Assembly (NCBI GenBank): GCA_963825635.1
Contig: CAWGTU010000001.1
Span: 496,001 to 560,000, forward strand
Length of the DNA: 64,000 nucleotides
Source: JAOUEA01 sp963825635
GTDB lineage: Bacteria > Actinomycetota > UBA4738 > HRBIN12
Reading direction: 5' to 3'
A program made the translations under genes and the position numbers. Each line of letters opens with the position of its first letter. Position 1 is the first letter of the stretch. A model generated the notes under the pieces. The model searched no databases, was not told where the DNA came from, and saw nothing but the letters and a program-made list of their open reading frames with translations. Positions 7,523 to 16,858 of this stretch are shown piece after piece.

Positions 7523-9130
7523 ATGAGCCGGGCCGCGTACGACGCCGTGATCGTCGGTGGGGGCCACAACGGCCTCGTCGCCGCGTTCTACCTGTCCCGT
7601 GCGGGGTTGCGCACCCTCGTGCTCGAGCGACGTTCCTTCGTGGGCGGCGCCTGCAACACCGAGGAGTTCGCTCCCGGCTACCGCGCGTCGACGGGCGCGT
7701 ACGTCCTGTCGATGCTGCGCGAGCAGATCTGGCAGGACATGCGTCTCGTGCAGCGGGGTATCACGGTCGACGCGGCAGGGCCGACCCTGAACCTGTACCC
7801 GGACGGCGCCAGCTACTACCTGGGCGACGACATGACTGAGAACGTCGAGGCGACGCGGAAGTTCTCGACGGCCGACGCGCGCGCGCTGCCCCGATTCGAA
7901 GAGGACCTCGCCGAGCTCGTACAGGCGGTGCTTCCTTCGTTCAACTGGACGGCGCCCGACCCACGCGTGCGATCGCTGAGCGACCTCGGCGCCCTGGCGA
8001 AGTGGGGGCGCATCGGCCTGCGGCAGCGCAAGCGCCTGGCCGATCTGGCCTACCTCTTCTCGACGAGCGCGAACCAGTTCCTCTCGGAGCGCTTCGAGAG
8101 CGAGCACGTGAAGGCCGCGATGGGCTGGCACGCGATCAACGACAGCGTGGCGGGGCCGTCGACGCCCGGCACGGCGTACGTGCTGCTGCACGACCACGCG
8201 AGCGAGGACGTCGACGGGGGCGTGCGCCAGTGGGGGTTCGTGCGCGGCGGCATGGGCGTGCTCACCGCCACGATGGCCGATGCCGCCCGCGAGGCCGGGG
8301 CGGAGATCCGGTGCGATGCCGAGGTCGAGCGCATCGTGAGCCGGGGCGGCCGGGCCGTGGGCGTGCGCCTGGCCAGCGGGGAGGAGATCGCGGCGACGCG
8401 CGTGCTCTCCAACGCCGACCCCAAGCGCACGTTCCTCTCGATGTGCGAGCCCGAGGACCTGCCCGGCGAGTTCATCTCACGCATCGAGGTCTACCGGTGC
8501 ATGGGCACGAGCATCAAGATCAACCTCGCCGTCCGCGAGCTCCCCTACGTGAAGGGGCTGCCCGAGGGCGGCGTGCAGCCCTACCACACGGGCATCATGG
8601 AGATGAACCCGTTCGTCGCCGACATGGACTTCCAGCAGGCGCAGGCGGTGCAGGGCGTCGCCGCCGATCCGGCCCACATCGAGGTGTGCTTCCCGACGGT
8701 GCACGACCCCTCGCTCGCCCCCGAGGGCAAGCACATCATGACGATCGACGTGAACTCCCAGCCCTACCACCTGCGCGACGCCGAGTGGGACGACATCAAG
8801 GAGGATCGTGCCGACCGCGCGATCGCCACGATGGCCGAGCACTTCCCGAAGCTGCCCGACCTGATCGAGCATCGCCAGGTCGTCACTCCGCTCGACATGG
8901 AAAGGCTGATGGGCCTCACGGGCGGGCATGCGCTGCACGGCGACATGGCCCCCGATCAACTGCTGTTCCTTCGGCCCGTGCGCGGGTGGGCCGACTACCG
9001 CACGCCGATCCGCGGGCTCTACCTGTGCGGGGCCGGCACGCACCCGGGCGGCGGCGTCACGGGCGCGAACGGACGCAACGCGGCACGCGAGGTGCTCCGC
9101 GACGCGAGAGGCTCGCGGCGACGCACGTGA
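7523..9130 (+). CDS. FAD-dependent oxidoreductase, phytoene desaturase/PYROXD2-like
   Basis: A 535-residue flavoprotein. The N-terminal Rossmann motif is VIVGGGHNGLVAA (GGG at residues 12-14), followed by the acidic ribose-binding LERRSFVGGACNTEEF; the C-terminal FAD loop is LYLCGAGTHPGGGVTGANGRNAA. This architecture is shared by phytoene desaturases, carotenoid ketolases and the PYROXD2 group, which are often mislabelled as carotenoid enzymes. No carotenoid genes are nearby, and the gene sits in an amine-degradation regulon, so a dehydrogenase of an amine or unsaturated acid is more likely. ATG 7523 lies 7 bases past the -10 box (leaderless); a GTG at 7502 is upstream of the likely transcript start. 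Confidence 0.85.
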   Translation: MSRAAYDAVIVGGGHNGLVAAFYLSRAGLRTLVLERRSFVGGACNTEEFAPGYRASTGAYVLSMLREQIWQDMRLVQRGITVDAAGPTLNLYPDGASYYLGDDMTENVEATRKFSTADARALPRFEEDLAELVQAVLPSFNWTAPDPRVRSLSDLGALAKWGRIGLRQRKRLADLAYLFSTSANQFLSERFESEHVKAAMGWHAINDSVAGPSTPGTAYVLLHDHASEDVDGGVRQWGFVRGGMGVLTATMADAAREAGAEIRCDAEVERIVSRGGRAVGVRLASGEEIAATRVLSNADPKRTFLSMCEPEDLPGEFISRIEVYRCMGTSIKINLAVRELPYVKGLPEGGVQPYHTGIMEMNPFVADMDFQQAQAVQGVAADPAHIEVCFPTVHDPSLAPEGKHIMTIDVNSQPYHLRDAEWDDIKEDRADRAIATMAEHFPKLPDLIEHRQVVTPLDMERLMGLTGGHALHGDMAPDQLLFLRPVRGWADYRTPIRGLYLCGAGTHPGGGVTGANGRNAAREVLRDARGSRRRT

Positions 9131-9155
9131 GCGTCGCGGTCCTGCGGGCGGCCCC

Positions 9156-9185
9156 TTGACTCGCACGTGCGCTCGTTCGTAGGGT
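9156..9185 (+). promoter_or_regulatory. Promoter of the PhoX-like operon
   Basis: TTGACT (9156-9161), 18-base spacer, TAGGGT (9180-9185). The transcript start would fall inside the operator just downstream. Confidence 0.5.
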
Positions 9186-9186
9186 G

Positions 9187-9200
9187 TTGACTGTCGACCA
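9187..9200 (+). promoter_or_regulatory. GntR-type operator B
   Basis: TTGACTGTCGACCA matches TYGACNGTYGACAA in 13 of 14 positions and lies at the expected transcript start of the operon 9212-14016. Confidence 0.7.
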
Positions 9201-9211
9201 TCGGAGGGAGG

Positions 9212-10681
9212 ATGCCCATGCCGGCATCAGGTGACGGGGCAGCAGGGATCGGACGGCGCGACTTCATCCGGTACTCGGTGGCTGGTGCCGCCGCCGCCGG
9301 ACTGGCACCGCTGGGGAGCGCGGGCGTCGCGGCCGCCGCCGAGGGATCCCAGGTCCGGGCTCCTCGCGGGGTCACCGTCGGCGACGGGCTCGTCGTCGCC
9401 GGGGCGGAGCTCGCGCTTCCCCCGGGCTTCACGTACGAGACGTTCGGGGCATTCGGTTCACCGATGCAGGACGGGTTCGCGACCCCGCCGATCCACGACG
9501 GCATGGGGGTGTTCGCCGACGGCGACGACTATCGGATCGTGCGCAACCACGAGCTCGGTGACAGCAACGACATCGAGCGAGGGTCGGTCGTCGGTCGGCC
9601 GGGCTCGGCGTACGACCGCAAGGGTCCCGGATGTACGACGACCATGATCGTCAACCAGAACGGGAAGCTGCTCGAGAGTTGGGTCAGCGCCAACGGGATG
9701 GATTCGAACTGCTCGGGGGGCGAGACGCCCTGGGGAACGTGGCTCACCTGCGAGGAGACGACGATCGGCAAGAAGTCGGATCGCCTCAAGAACCACGGGT
9801 ACGTCTTCGAGGTGGACGCGTTCGCCGACAAGTCCGAGGCGCTCAAGCCGATCAAGGGGATGGGCAGGTTCGTGCACGAGGCCGCGGGGGTGGATCCAGA
9901 CAACGGCGTGGTCTACCTGACGGAGGACAACAATCCGGACTGCTTCTACCGGTACGTTTCGGACGTACCAGGGGAACCCTCCAAGGGCGGCACCCTGCAG
10001 GCGCTCAAGATCGCCGGCCAGCCCGGATACAACACCGTGGTCGGGCAGACCGTCGGCGAGGTCCTGCCGGTCATCTGGGTCGAGATCGACGACCCGAACC
10101 CGCCGGAGGCCGAGGACGACGCTCGTTCGATCCTCCGACAGGCCCGCATGAAGGGCGCCGCACGGTTCCTGAGCGGTGAGGGTTGCACGATGGTCGGGAA
10201 CTCGGTGGTCTTCGACTCCTCCGACGGAGGAGACGCCGAGCTGGGACAGATCTGGAAGTACACCCCGACCGACAAGATCGGGACGCTGAAGGAGCGAGGC
10301 GAACTCGAGCTCCTGTACGAGTCCGACGATCAGATGGTGCTGGACGGTCCCGACAACCTCTGCACCAGCCCCGGCGGTCAGATCGTCATCGCGGAGGACG
10401 GAACCGAAGACGACAGCTACATGCGTGCGCTGCTCGATGATGGCTCGATCATCAACCTCGCCCAGAACCTGGTGCCGATGCGGCTGTCGATCATCGATGC
10501 ATCGGGCAAGCTGTACGACCCGTACGTCCCCAACGACGACTTCAAGGTGAGCGACGGGCTCGGGTTCTCAGAGTTCGCGGGACCACGATTCAGCCCCGAC
10601 GGCAAGTGGCTCTTCGTGAACATCCAGGTGCCCGGGATCACGTGCGCGATCACGGGGAACTGGGGAAGCATCGGCCTCTAA
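9212..10681 (+). CDS. TAT-exported PhoX-family (DUF839) protein
   Basis: A 489-residue secreted protein. The N-terminus has a twin-arginine signal (IGRRDFIRYS, residues 14-23) followed by an Ala-rich hydrophobic core, so it is exported folded. The body shows the PhoX/DUF839 propeller motifs: RNHELG, CSGGETPWGTWLTCEE, FVHEAAGV, YLTEDN and FAGPRFSPDGKWLFVN. PhoX proteins are calcium/iron phosphatases or phosphodiesterases; many DUF839 members have no tested activity. First gene of an operon with an aminotransferase, an M20 hydrolase and a lactonase, under operator B, so its substrate may be a phosphorylated amine rather than general phosphate. ATG 9212 has GGAGGGAGG just upstream. Confidence 0.88.
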   Translation: MPMPASGDGAAGIGRRDFIRYSVAGAAAAGLAPLGSAGVAAAAEGSQVRAPRGVTVGDGLVVAGAELALPPGFTYETFGAFGSPMQDGFATPPIHDGMGVFADGDDYRIVRNHELGDSNDIERGSVVGRPGSAYDRKGPGCTTTMIVNQNGKLLESWVSANGMDSNCSGGETPWGTWLTCEETTIGKKSDRLKNHGYVFEVDAFADKSEALKPIKGMGRFVHEAAGVDPDNGVVYLTEDNNPDCFYRYVSDVPGEPSKGGTLQALKIAGQPGYNTVVGQTVGEVLPVIWVEIDDPNPPEAEDDARSILRQARMKGAARFLSGEGCTMVGNSVVFDSSDGGDAELGQIWKYTPTDKIGTLKERGELELLYESDDQMVLDGPDNLCTSPGGQIVIAEDGTEDDSYMRALLDDGSIINLAQNLVPMRLSIIDASGKLYDPYVPNDDFKVSDGLGFSEFAGPRFSPDGKWLFVNIQVPGITCAITGNWGSIGL

Positions 10682-10718
10682 CCGACCGAGCGGATCGGCA
10701 GGGGGAGCGGGAACCGGC

Positions 10719-12065
10719 GTGGGCAGCGACGACCGAGCGGTACCGAAGATCGTCGCGACCCCGCCGGGGCCCCGCACCGCCGAGATCCTCGAACGGCAGG
10801 AGAAGGTCCTCTACCGGGGGTTGGCCGACGAGGTCGGGCCGTTCGTGATCTGCCGCAAGTCCGGGTACGAGGTCGAGGACATCGACGGCAACGTCTACCT
10901 CGACTGCATCAGCGCGATGGCCTCGGTGCCCGCGGGGGCCGCTCGCGCCGACATCACGGAGGCGGCCGTCGACGCCCTCAGGCGCTACGGCAACGAGGAC
11001 ACCCACTACTACTCGCACGAGTACGTGCTTCCCCTGGCCGAGCGGCTCGTCGCGATCGCTCCCGGCGCGCTCTCGCGGGTCGACATCGCGTTGAACGGCA
11101 CGGAGGCGGTGGAGACCGCGGTGCGGTTCATGCGCCGCGCGACCGGTCGGCCGATCGTGATCGGGTTCATGGGCGGCTACCACGGGGAAGCCGGCACGGC
11201 CGGCGCGATCGGCGCCGAGACGAGCGATCTCTCCTACGGCTACCGGGCGTTGATGCCCGGGTTCGTGCACGTGCCGTACCCGAACCCGTACCGCACGCCG
11301 TTCACGGCCCGCCCCGGTGGCACGGGCGACGGCACGGTGGACTTCCTACGCGACTTCCTGCTGCACCACGCGGTCGACCCGCGCGAGGTGGCGGGGTTCG
11401 TGATCGAGCCCGTGATGGGCTCGGGCGGGTGCGTGGCCCCGCCCGAGACGTTCTGGCCCGCACTCAGTGACCTCTGCCGTGAGTTCGACTTCCTGTTGTG
11501 CGCCGACGAGGTGAAGACCGGCTTCGGCCGGGCAGGCACGATGTTCGCCGTCGAGCGGTTCGGGGTCGAGCCCGACCTGCTGGCCCTGGGGAAGTCGATG
11601 GGCGGCGGCGTGATGCCGATCGGCGCGTTGCTCGGCACCGAGTCGTCGATGGACTTCGACGATGTCTCGACCGGCTCGACGTGGTCGTGGCTCCCGGCGG
11701 CGTGCGCGGCCGCGCTGGCCACGCTCGACGTGTTCGAGCGGGAGCCGATCCTCGAGAACGTGATGGCGCTGGAGGCGGCGGGCCTCCAGGCGCTCCGCGG
11801 GCTCATGGACAACTACGAGGCGATCGGCGACGTGCGGGTCACCGGCTGCTTCATGGCGATCGAGTTCGTGAAGGACCGCGAGACGAAGGAACGCGATCTC
11901 GACCTGCAGGAGCGGGTCGCGTGGGGATGCGTGCGGCGCGGCCTGCTGATCGACCCGTCGACGACGTCGCTCAACATCCAGCCGTCGCTCGTGATGCCGG
12001 TCGAGGAGCTGGCGACCGTCTTCGGCATCCTCGACGAGTCGATCGCCGAGGCGCTCTCAGCGTGA
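10719..12065 (+). CDS. Class III PLP aminotransferase
   Basis: A 448-residue omega-aminotransferase-type enzyme. The PLP lysine is K292 in LALGKSMGGG; the ring-binding Asp is in CADEVKTGFGRAG; the phosphate loop is LNGTEAVETA; GGYHGE is the family's carbonyl-side segment. Members transfer a terminal amino group from amines or omega-amino acids, or act as racemases or lyases. GTG 10719 is preceded by GGGGGAG at 12 bases. Its stop overlaps the next gene's GTG start. It differs from the other aminotransferases in the window, but is closest in style to the one at 23023-24423 (both have the AxAPYPNPxRxPF-like loop). Confidence 0.9.
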   Translation: MGSDDRAVPKIVATPPGPRTAEILERQEKVLYRGLADEVGPFVICRKSGYEVEDIDGNVYLDCISAMASVPAGAARADITEAAVDALRRYGNEDTHYYSHEYVLPLAERLVAIAPGALSRVDIALNGTEAVETAVRFMRRATGRPIVIGFMGGYHGEAGTAGAIGAETSDLSYGYRALMPGFVHVPYPNPYRTPFTARPGGTGDGTVDFLRDFLLHHAVDPREVAGFVIEPVMGSGGCVAPPETFWPALSDLCREFDFLLCADEVKTGFGRAGTMFAVERFGVEPDLLALGKSMGGGVMPIGALLGTESSMDFDDVSTGSTWSWLPAACAAALATLDVFEREPILENVMALEAAGLQALRGLMDNYEAIGDVRVTGCFMAIEFVKDRETKERDLDLQERVAWGCVRRGLLIDPSTTSLNIQPSLVMPVEELATVFGILDESIAEALSA

Positions 12066-13174
12066 ACGACGCCGAGGCCCGCGCGTGGGTCGCGCGGGAG
12101 CTGCTGGATCTCGTCGCGATCCACTCCCCGTCGGAGAAGGAGCACGACGCGGTCGACCATCTCGCGGCTCGATGTGAGGCGTGGGGGCTGCCGGTCGCCC
12201 GCATGCCCGTCGACGGAACGGCCGATGACCTGCTGATCGGGTGGTCCGATCGCCCGGCGCTGCTGCTCACGGCCCATATCGACACGGTGACGCCCACGTG
12301 GCCGTGGGAAGCCTCGCTCGACGGCGACATCGTGCGCGGCCTCGGCGCCGGCGACTGCAAGGGGTCGGTGATCGCGTTCGCGCTCGGTATCGTGCTCGCC
12401 CTCGAGCGCGGCGTCGCCCTCGCATCGCTCCCGGTCGCGCTCGGCGTGTGCACCGACGAGGAGCTGCTCGGCCGTGGCTCGATCGTGATGGCGAGCGAGC
12501 TGCAGCCGAGGTACGTGATCGCCGGCGAGCCGAGCCGGCTCGAGGTCGGGCTCGCCGAGGCCGGCTTCGTCGACGCTATCTGCGACGTGCGCGGTGCGTC
12601 GGCGCACGGATCGTTCCCCGAGCGCGGCGACAACGCGATCGAGAAGGCCGCCCGGCTGCTTCTGGCGGTGCACGAGGAGCCGTTCACCCGCACCGAGCAC
12701 CCGATGCTCGGTCGCAACGTGCCGGGCACGCTGTGGATCGAGGGCGGGGGCGAGCTGCACGTCGTGCCCGACCGCGCCAGGGTTCGCATCGAGATCCGCG
12801 TGGTGCCCGGGGGGCCCTCGGCGCTCGAGATCGAGTCGAGGCTGCGCGAGCTCGCGGCCGACCACGATGCCGAGGTCGAGCTCGTCGAGGAGAGCGTGGA
12901 GCCGTTCGAGACCGACGCGGGCTCTCCGCTCGTCGGCGCCTTGCTCGGCGCGACCGAGCAGGTCGGCAAGTCGCGCGCGGCGACGATCGGGGTGCCGGCG
13001 TGGACCGACGCGCACAACTTCGTCGACCTCGCTGGCTCGCAGGCCGTGGTGTGGGGCCCCGGCGACTTCGGCCTCGCGCACGACCCCGCCGAGGAGATCG
13101 CGGTCGACGAGGTGGTCGTCGCCGCCCGCACCGTCGACGCGTTGCTCGCCGACGTCGCGGGGTGGCTCTCGTGA
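12062..13174 (+). CDS. M20 metallopeptidase family deacylase (ArgE/DapE/LysK-like)
   Basis: A 370-residue zinc hydrolase. The metal residues are H72 and D74 (LTAHIDTV), the bridging Asp in GAGDCKG, the catalytic acid pair in CTDEELLGRG, an Asp/Glu in AGEPSRLEVG, and a late His in FGLAHDP. The dimerisation domain is centred on GASAHGSFPERG. The family removes acyl or carbamoyl groups from amino acids or splits small peptides. Translationally coupled to the aminotransferase before it and the lactonase after it (GTGA overlaps at both ends), so it likely hydrolyses an amide in the same pathway. Confidence 0.88.
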   Translation: MNDAEARAWVARELLDLVAIHSPSEKEHDAVDHLAARCEAWGLPVARMPVDGTADDLLIGWSDRPALLLTAHIDTVTPTWPWEASLDGDIVRGLGAGDCKGSVIAFALGIVLALERGVALASLPVALGVCTDEELLGRGSIVMASELQPRYVIAGEPSRLEVGLAEAGFVDAICDVRGASAHGSFPERGDNAIEKAARLLLAVHEEPFTRTEHPMLGRNVPGTLWIEGGGELHVVPDRARVRIEIRVVPGGPSALEIESRLRELAADHDAEVELVEESVEPFETDAGSPLVGALLGATEQVGKSRAATIGVPAWTDAHNFVDLAGSQAVVWGPGDFGLAHDPAEEIAVDEVVVAARTVDALLADVAGWLS

Positions 13175-14016
13175 TCCCCCTCGAGCGCTTCGACGAGCTC
13201 GCCGGGGGCCTCAACCACCCCGAGGGCGTGGCGTGGAACCCCGTCGACGGCCGTGTGTACGCGGGAGGCGAGGGCGGTGAGATCTACGCGGTGACGCTCG
13301 ACGGCGACGTGACGCAGGTCGGGTCGAGCGGCGGCTCGATGCTTGGGGTCGCGGTCGACGGACGTGGACGGGTCTACGCGTGCGATGCGGGCCAGGGCGA
13401 GATCGCGCGGTGGGACCCCGTGACCGGCGAGGTCGTCACGTACGCCCGGGGGGTCGGCGGCGACGACATGGACTGCCCGAACGTCGCGGCGTTCGGACCC
13501 GACGGATCCCTCTACGTCACGTGTTCGGGAGAGGATGATCGGCCGGAGATCGTCCGGGTCGCGCCCGGTGGAGGCGAGACGGAACGGTGGACGACCGCGG
13601 TTCCCCGGTACCCGAACGGCGCGCTCGTGACGCCCGACGGTGATGCCCTGATCGTCGTGGAGGCGAGGGCCCAACGCCTCGTCCGCGTGCCGATCGAGGC
13701 CGACGGCTCGGCCGGGGAGCCGTCGACGGTGGCCGAGCTGCCCGACACCGACCCGGACGGCGTGGCACTCGCGGCCGACGGGTCGTTGTGGGTCACGCTC
13801 TACCGCCCCGACGGGCTCGTGCGGATCGACCCGGCCGGCATCGTCGACGTCGTGGTCGACGACCACCTCGCCTCGACGTTCGACGCGCCGACGAACATCG
13901 CGTGGGTGGGGGAGCGCTTCGACCGTGTGGCGATCGCGAACGTCGGCGACACGTTCCTGTCCATCGGCGACCTCGGCGTGGCGGGCACGCCCCTGCACCT
14001 GCCGCTCATCGACTGA
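13171..14016 (+). CDS. SMP-30/gluconolactonase-family protein (copy 1)
   Basis: A 281-residue six-bladed propeller. Family motifs are HPEGVAWNP near the N-terminus (metal-binding Glu), YACDAGQGEI, ALVTPDGDALIVVE, TDPDGVALAADGSLWVT (metal Asp) and FDAPTNIAWVG. SMP-30 proteins are divalent-metal lactonases. Coupled to the M20 gene by GTGA and last in its operon. A clear paralogue lies at 21522-22424 at the end of the grd operon; shared stretches include VYxGGEGGxIYAV and RVPIEADG/RIPIEADG. Confidence 0.9.
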   Translation: MIPLERFDELAGGLNHPEGVAWNPVDGRVYAGGEGGEIYAVTLDGDVTQVGSSGGSMLGVAVDGRGRVYACDAGQGEIARWDPVTGEVVTYARGVGGDDMDCPNVAAFGPDGSLYVTCSGEDDRPEIVRVAPGGGETERWTTAVPRYPNGALVTPDGDALIVVEARAQRLVRVPIEADGSAGEPSTVAELPDTDPDGVALAADGSLWVTLYRPDGLVRIDPAGIVDVVVDDHLASTFDAPTNIAWVGERFDRVAIANVGDTFLSIGDLGVAGTPLHLPLID

Positions 14017-14039
14017 ACGTGAGCCGGGCCGCGGCGTCC

Positions 14040-14987
14040 TCAGAGGGCGGGCCGCAGGAGGTTCATCATCTCGACGAACGGACGCGTGTCCTGCATCACG
14101 TAGACGTGCACGGCCGTGACGTCGTGGTCGAGCAGGCCGCGCACCTGTTCGGCGGCCCACCGGATGCCGATGTCGCGCCCCCGGTCGGGGGCGGCCGCCA
14201 CCTCGCCCGCGAGGGCGGGGGGCACGTCGACCCCGAACGTGGCCGGCACCTTCCGGACCTGGTCGGCCCTCGTGAGGATCTTCAGCCCCGGCACGATCGG
14301 GATCGTCACGCCGCGTTCCCGTGCCGCCTTCACGAACCGGAAGAAGACGTCGTTGTCGTAGAAGAGCTGGGTGACGGCGTAGCCCGCGCCGGCGCGCTCC
14401 TTCTCGAGCAGGACGTCGATGTCCCACTCCAGGTTGGGTGCCTCGACGTGCTTCTCGGGATACGCCGCGACGCCGACGCAGAAGTCGGTGGGGGTGGCTT
14501 CCTCCAGTGTCTCGAGGTAACGGCCGGCGTTCATGTCACCGATCTGGCGGACGAGGTCGAGCGCCGACACGTTCGTGGCGCGCGCCCCGGCGGGCTCGCG
14601 CGGCTCCCCGTCTCCGCGGATCGCGAGCACGTTCTCGATGCCCAGGTAGTGCAGCTCGATCAGGGCGTCCTCGGTCTCCTCCTTGGTGAAGCCGTTGCAG
14701 AGCAGGTGGGGCACAGGATCGACGCCGAAGCGATGTTTGATCGTCGCGCAGAGACCGAACGTGCCCGGCGCCTTGCGGGTCACCCGACGTTGCCACGTGC
14801 CGTTGGGCAGCTGCTCCCATCGCGCCTCAGCGGCGTGACTCGTGATGTCGATGAACGGCGGGCGGAACGCCATGACCGACTCGACCGCCTCGTAGATGCG
14901 GCGGACGTCACCGCCACGACGCGGGGGGATGATCTCGACGCTGATCGTCGGGCGGGTCGCGTTCGCCAGATGCTCGGTGACCTTCAC
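14040..14987 (-). CDS. Methylenetetrahydrofolate reductase family protein
   Basis: A 315-residue TIM-barrel flavoprotein of the MetF family. Visible family features are the first strand ISVEIIPPR, the substrate-loop region around DITSHA, NVLAIRGDGEP (folate/FAD contact, with the Asp of the RGD-like segment), GVAAYPEKH and the strongly conserved AVTQLFYDND. It would reduce 5,10-methylenetetrahydrofolate to 5-methyltetrahydrofolate. The GTG start sits 7 bases from a TAGGCT box on this strand (14995-15000), so the message is probably leaderless. It faces the lactonase gene, with only 23 bases between their stops. Any link to the methylated-amine theme is speculation. Confidence 0.88.
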   Translation of the reverse strand: MKVTEHLANATRPTISVEIIPPRRGGDVRRIYEAVESVMAFRPPFIDITSHAAEARWEQLPNGTWQRRVTRKAPGTFGLCATIKHRFGVDPVPHLLCNGFTKEETEDALIELHYLGIENVLAIRGDGEPREPAGARATNVSALDLVRQIGDMNAGRYLETLEEATPTDFCVGVAAYPEKHVEAPNLEWDIDVLLEKERAGAGYAVTQLFYDNDVFFRFVKAARERGVTIPIVPGLKILTRADQVRKVPATFGVDVPPALAGEVAAAPDRGRDIGIRWAAEQVRGLLDHDVTAVHVYVMQDTRPFVEMMNLLRPAL

Positions 14988-15023
14988 CCTGGAGAGCCTA
15001 CCGGTGTGGGGTGGGCCGGGGGT

Positions 15024-15578
15024 CTATCCCGCGGGAGCCTCCAGGAGCGTGGCGAGCTTCGTGGTGGTGTTCCAGTTTCGGATCGTCATCTGCCGGTAGA
15101 TCGGCATCGACGCCACCCGGGAGAGGCGGCTCTGCGTGGCCCGGCTGGTGAGGCGGGCGAAGTACAGGACCCCTCTGCCCGCCGCCGCCGTGTCGACGCC
15201 CTCCTTCGTCGGCACGTCGCGGAGCGCGGCCGCGGCCGAGAGCGACGGCTTCAGGAAGATCACGTCGTAGCGGAACCGCGAGGGGTCCTCACCGAAACCC
15301 GCCGGCGCGTCCGCGAGGATCGATCGCATCTGGCTCGCGCTCCGCACCACCACGCTCGCGTCGTAGTGGTCGAACGTCGACGAGAGCATCCGTTCGATCC
15401 GGGCGACCAGCTCCGTCCGGGGTTCCCGGCCGGCGCTGAACACGACGTTGCCGCTCTGGATGTAGGTCACGACGTCGTCGAACCCGTTCTCTTCGAAGCA
15501 CGCGGCGAGCGCGGGCATGCGGATCAGGTTGTTGCCCCCCACGTTGATCCCGCGCAACAGCGCCACGTACCTCGCCAT
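15024..15578 (-). CDS. DUF1697 family protein
   Basis: A 184-residue protein with the DUF1697 signature at its N-terminus (ARYVALLRGINVGGNN), then the helix CFEENGFDDV, the strand TYIQSGNVVFSA and a C-terminal IYRQMTIRNWNTTTKL. The family is widespread in actinobacteria and has no established function. ATG 15578 is chosen over one 33 bases upstream because the signature begins there and a TACGCT box lies 9 bases before it (15588-15593). Confidence 0.9.
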   Translation of the reverse strand: MARYVALLRGINVGGNNLIRMPALAACFEENGFDDVVTYIQSGNVVFSAGREPRTELVARIERMLSSTFDHYDASVVVRSASQMRSILADAPAGFGEDPSRFRYDVIFLKPSLSAAAALRDVPTKEGVDTAAAGRGVLYFARLTSRATQSRLSRVASMPIYRQMTIRNWNTTTKLATLLEAPAG

Positions 15579-15641
15579 GAGGGTGCCAGCGTAGCTCGGC
15601 GGTGAGGCCACTCGTCCATGCTTGGGCCGAGCAATGGATCG

Positions 15642-16814
15642 CTAGGTTCGGTAGCGCCAGAGGCGTCCCTCGTACAGCCCGTCGGGGCGCTCCCGATCTC
15701 CGGCCGTGGAGATGCCGAGGCGATCGGCGGACACGCTGCTGCCCTCAGCCGGTCGGCGCCAGGCGATCGACCCGTTCGGTCGGATCTTCGTGACGCCGCC
15801 GTGGAGAACGAACGCTGCCATCGAGGGCCCGATCGACACGTCCCAGACCCACGCGCGAGGCCATGTCCACCTCTGCAGGAGCCGTCCGCCGAGCGAGAAC
15901 CTGCCGAGCCATCCCCCTGGGCGTTGTGCCGTCACGAAGAGGCGCGAGCGCCGCACATCGACCGACGTGCTCCGATCGGTGTCGCGCCCTCGATCGGAGA
16001 ACATCCGCGACCACCGAAGTGCCCCGCCGGCCGACACCTTCTGCACCACGACGTCGAAGTCCAGACGGTTCACGTCGGCGCCCGGCAGCCTGTTTACCGC
16101 ACCGACCACGTACAGGGAGCCGTCCTCTCCGACCGCCACGTCCGCCGCCAGGTCCAGGTGTCGAGGCTTCACGCGCGGCGCCTCGAAGTCGTAGGACCAG
16201 ATCCGTTCCCCGGTCGGCGAGTACGCGCGGAGCCAATCGTCCGTCGTGGGATCGTCGCAGCACCCGTTGATCCCACCCGCGATCACCACCTGGTCGTCGG
16301 TGGCCGCGACCCCTTCGACGGCGCTGCCCGGGTACGGGCACTCGCGCCAGTCGGCGGCGAGCCTCGTCCACCGCAGCACGCCGTCGGCGGAGTAGCTCTG
16401 CAGGAACCAGGAACCGACGACGGGTGTGCCACTGACCCACCCGCCGAGGTAGACGGTCCCGTCGGGCGCGACGTCGACCGTGAGTGCCGCCGCGGTCATC
16501 TCGTCGCAGTCCTCACCGCCGGGGCCCGGCTTCCAGGATCGGCTCCAGAGGAGTTCGCCGACTCGCGAGTAGACGCGAACGAGAGCCGCGGCGCCGGTGT
16601 CTTGGCCCACCACGACCGACCGACCGCTGGGCGTCGTGGTCACGGCGGTGGCCCAGGCACCGACCCGACGGGTCCACTGCCGGTCGAAGGCATCCGACCG
16701 TGTGCCCGCCGGTCCCACCGCGGCGACCGCCCAGATGACGAGAGCGATCACCATGACGGCCCCCACCCTGCTTCGTCGCTGGCCGTTCACGGGATCGCCT
16801 CCCATCTCCATCAT
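15642..16814 (-). CDS. Secreted or membrane-anchored beta-propeller protein
   Basis: A 390-residue protein. After a short polar start there is one hydrophobic segment (about residues 17-36), then repeats ending in strands such as VAPDGTVYLGG, GEDGSLYVVGA and FSLGGRLLQRW, interleaved with YS-x-x-G-x-x-x-W segments. This is the layout of PQQ-like or SBBP repeat propellers. No catalytic motif is visible. It stands divergent from the grd operon, with 44 bases between. Possibly a house gene with no link to the operon. Confidence 0.7.
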   Translation of the reverse strand: MMEMGGDPVNGQRRSRVGAVMVIALVIWAVAAVGPAGTRSDAFDRQWTRRVGAWATAVTTTPSGRSVVVGQDTGAAALVRVYSRVGELLWSRSWKPGPGGEDCDEMTAAALTVDVAPDGTVYLGGWVSGTPVVGSWFLQSYSADGVLRWTRLAADWRECPYPGSAVEGVAATDDQVVIAGGINGCCDDPTTDDWLRAYSPTGERIWSYDFEAPRVKPRHLDLAADVAVGEDGSLYVVGAVNRLPGADVNRLDFDVVVQKVSAGGALRWSRMFSDRGRDTDRSTSVDVRRSRLFVTAQRPGGWLGRFSLGGRLLQRWTWPRAWVWDVSIGPSMAAFVLHGGVTKIRPNGSIAWRRPAEGSSVSADRLGISTAGDRERPDGLYEGRLWRYRT

Positions 16815-16820
16815 CTCGCA

Positions 16821-16849
16821 TGGACCACCCTCTCGACCCGGTGTAGACT
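16821..16849 (+). promoter_or_regulatory. Promoter of the grd operon
   Basis: TGGACC (16821-16826), 17-base spacer, TAGACT (16844-16849). The first codon follows 9 bases later. Confidence 0.5.
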
Positions 16850-16857
16850 GTCGACAA
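16844..16857 (+). promoter_or_regulatory. GntR-type operator C
   Basis: TAGACTGTCGACAA matches TYGACNGTYGACAA in 13 of 14 positions and overlaps the -10 box and the transcript start of the grd operon. Confidence 0.7.
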
Positions 16858-16858
16858 C

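Noticed and set aside
7523..9130. Phytoene desaturase of a carotenoid pathway
   Set aside because: No crtB, crtE or other carotenoid gene is present; the regulon context points to amine catabolism.
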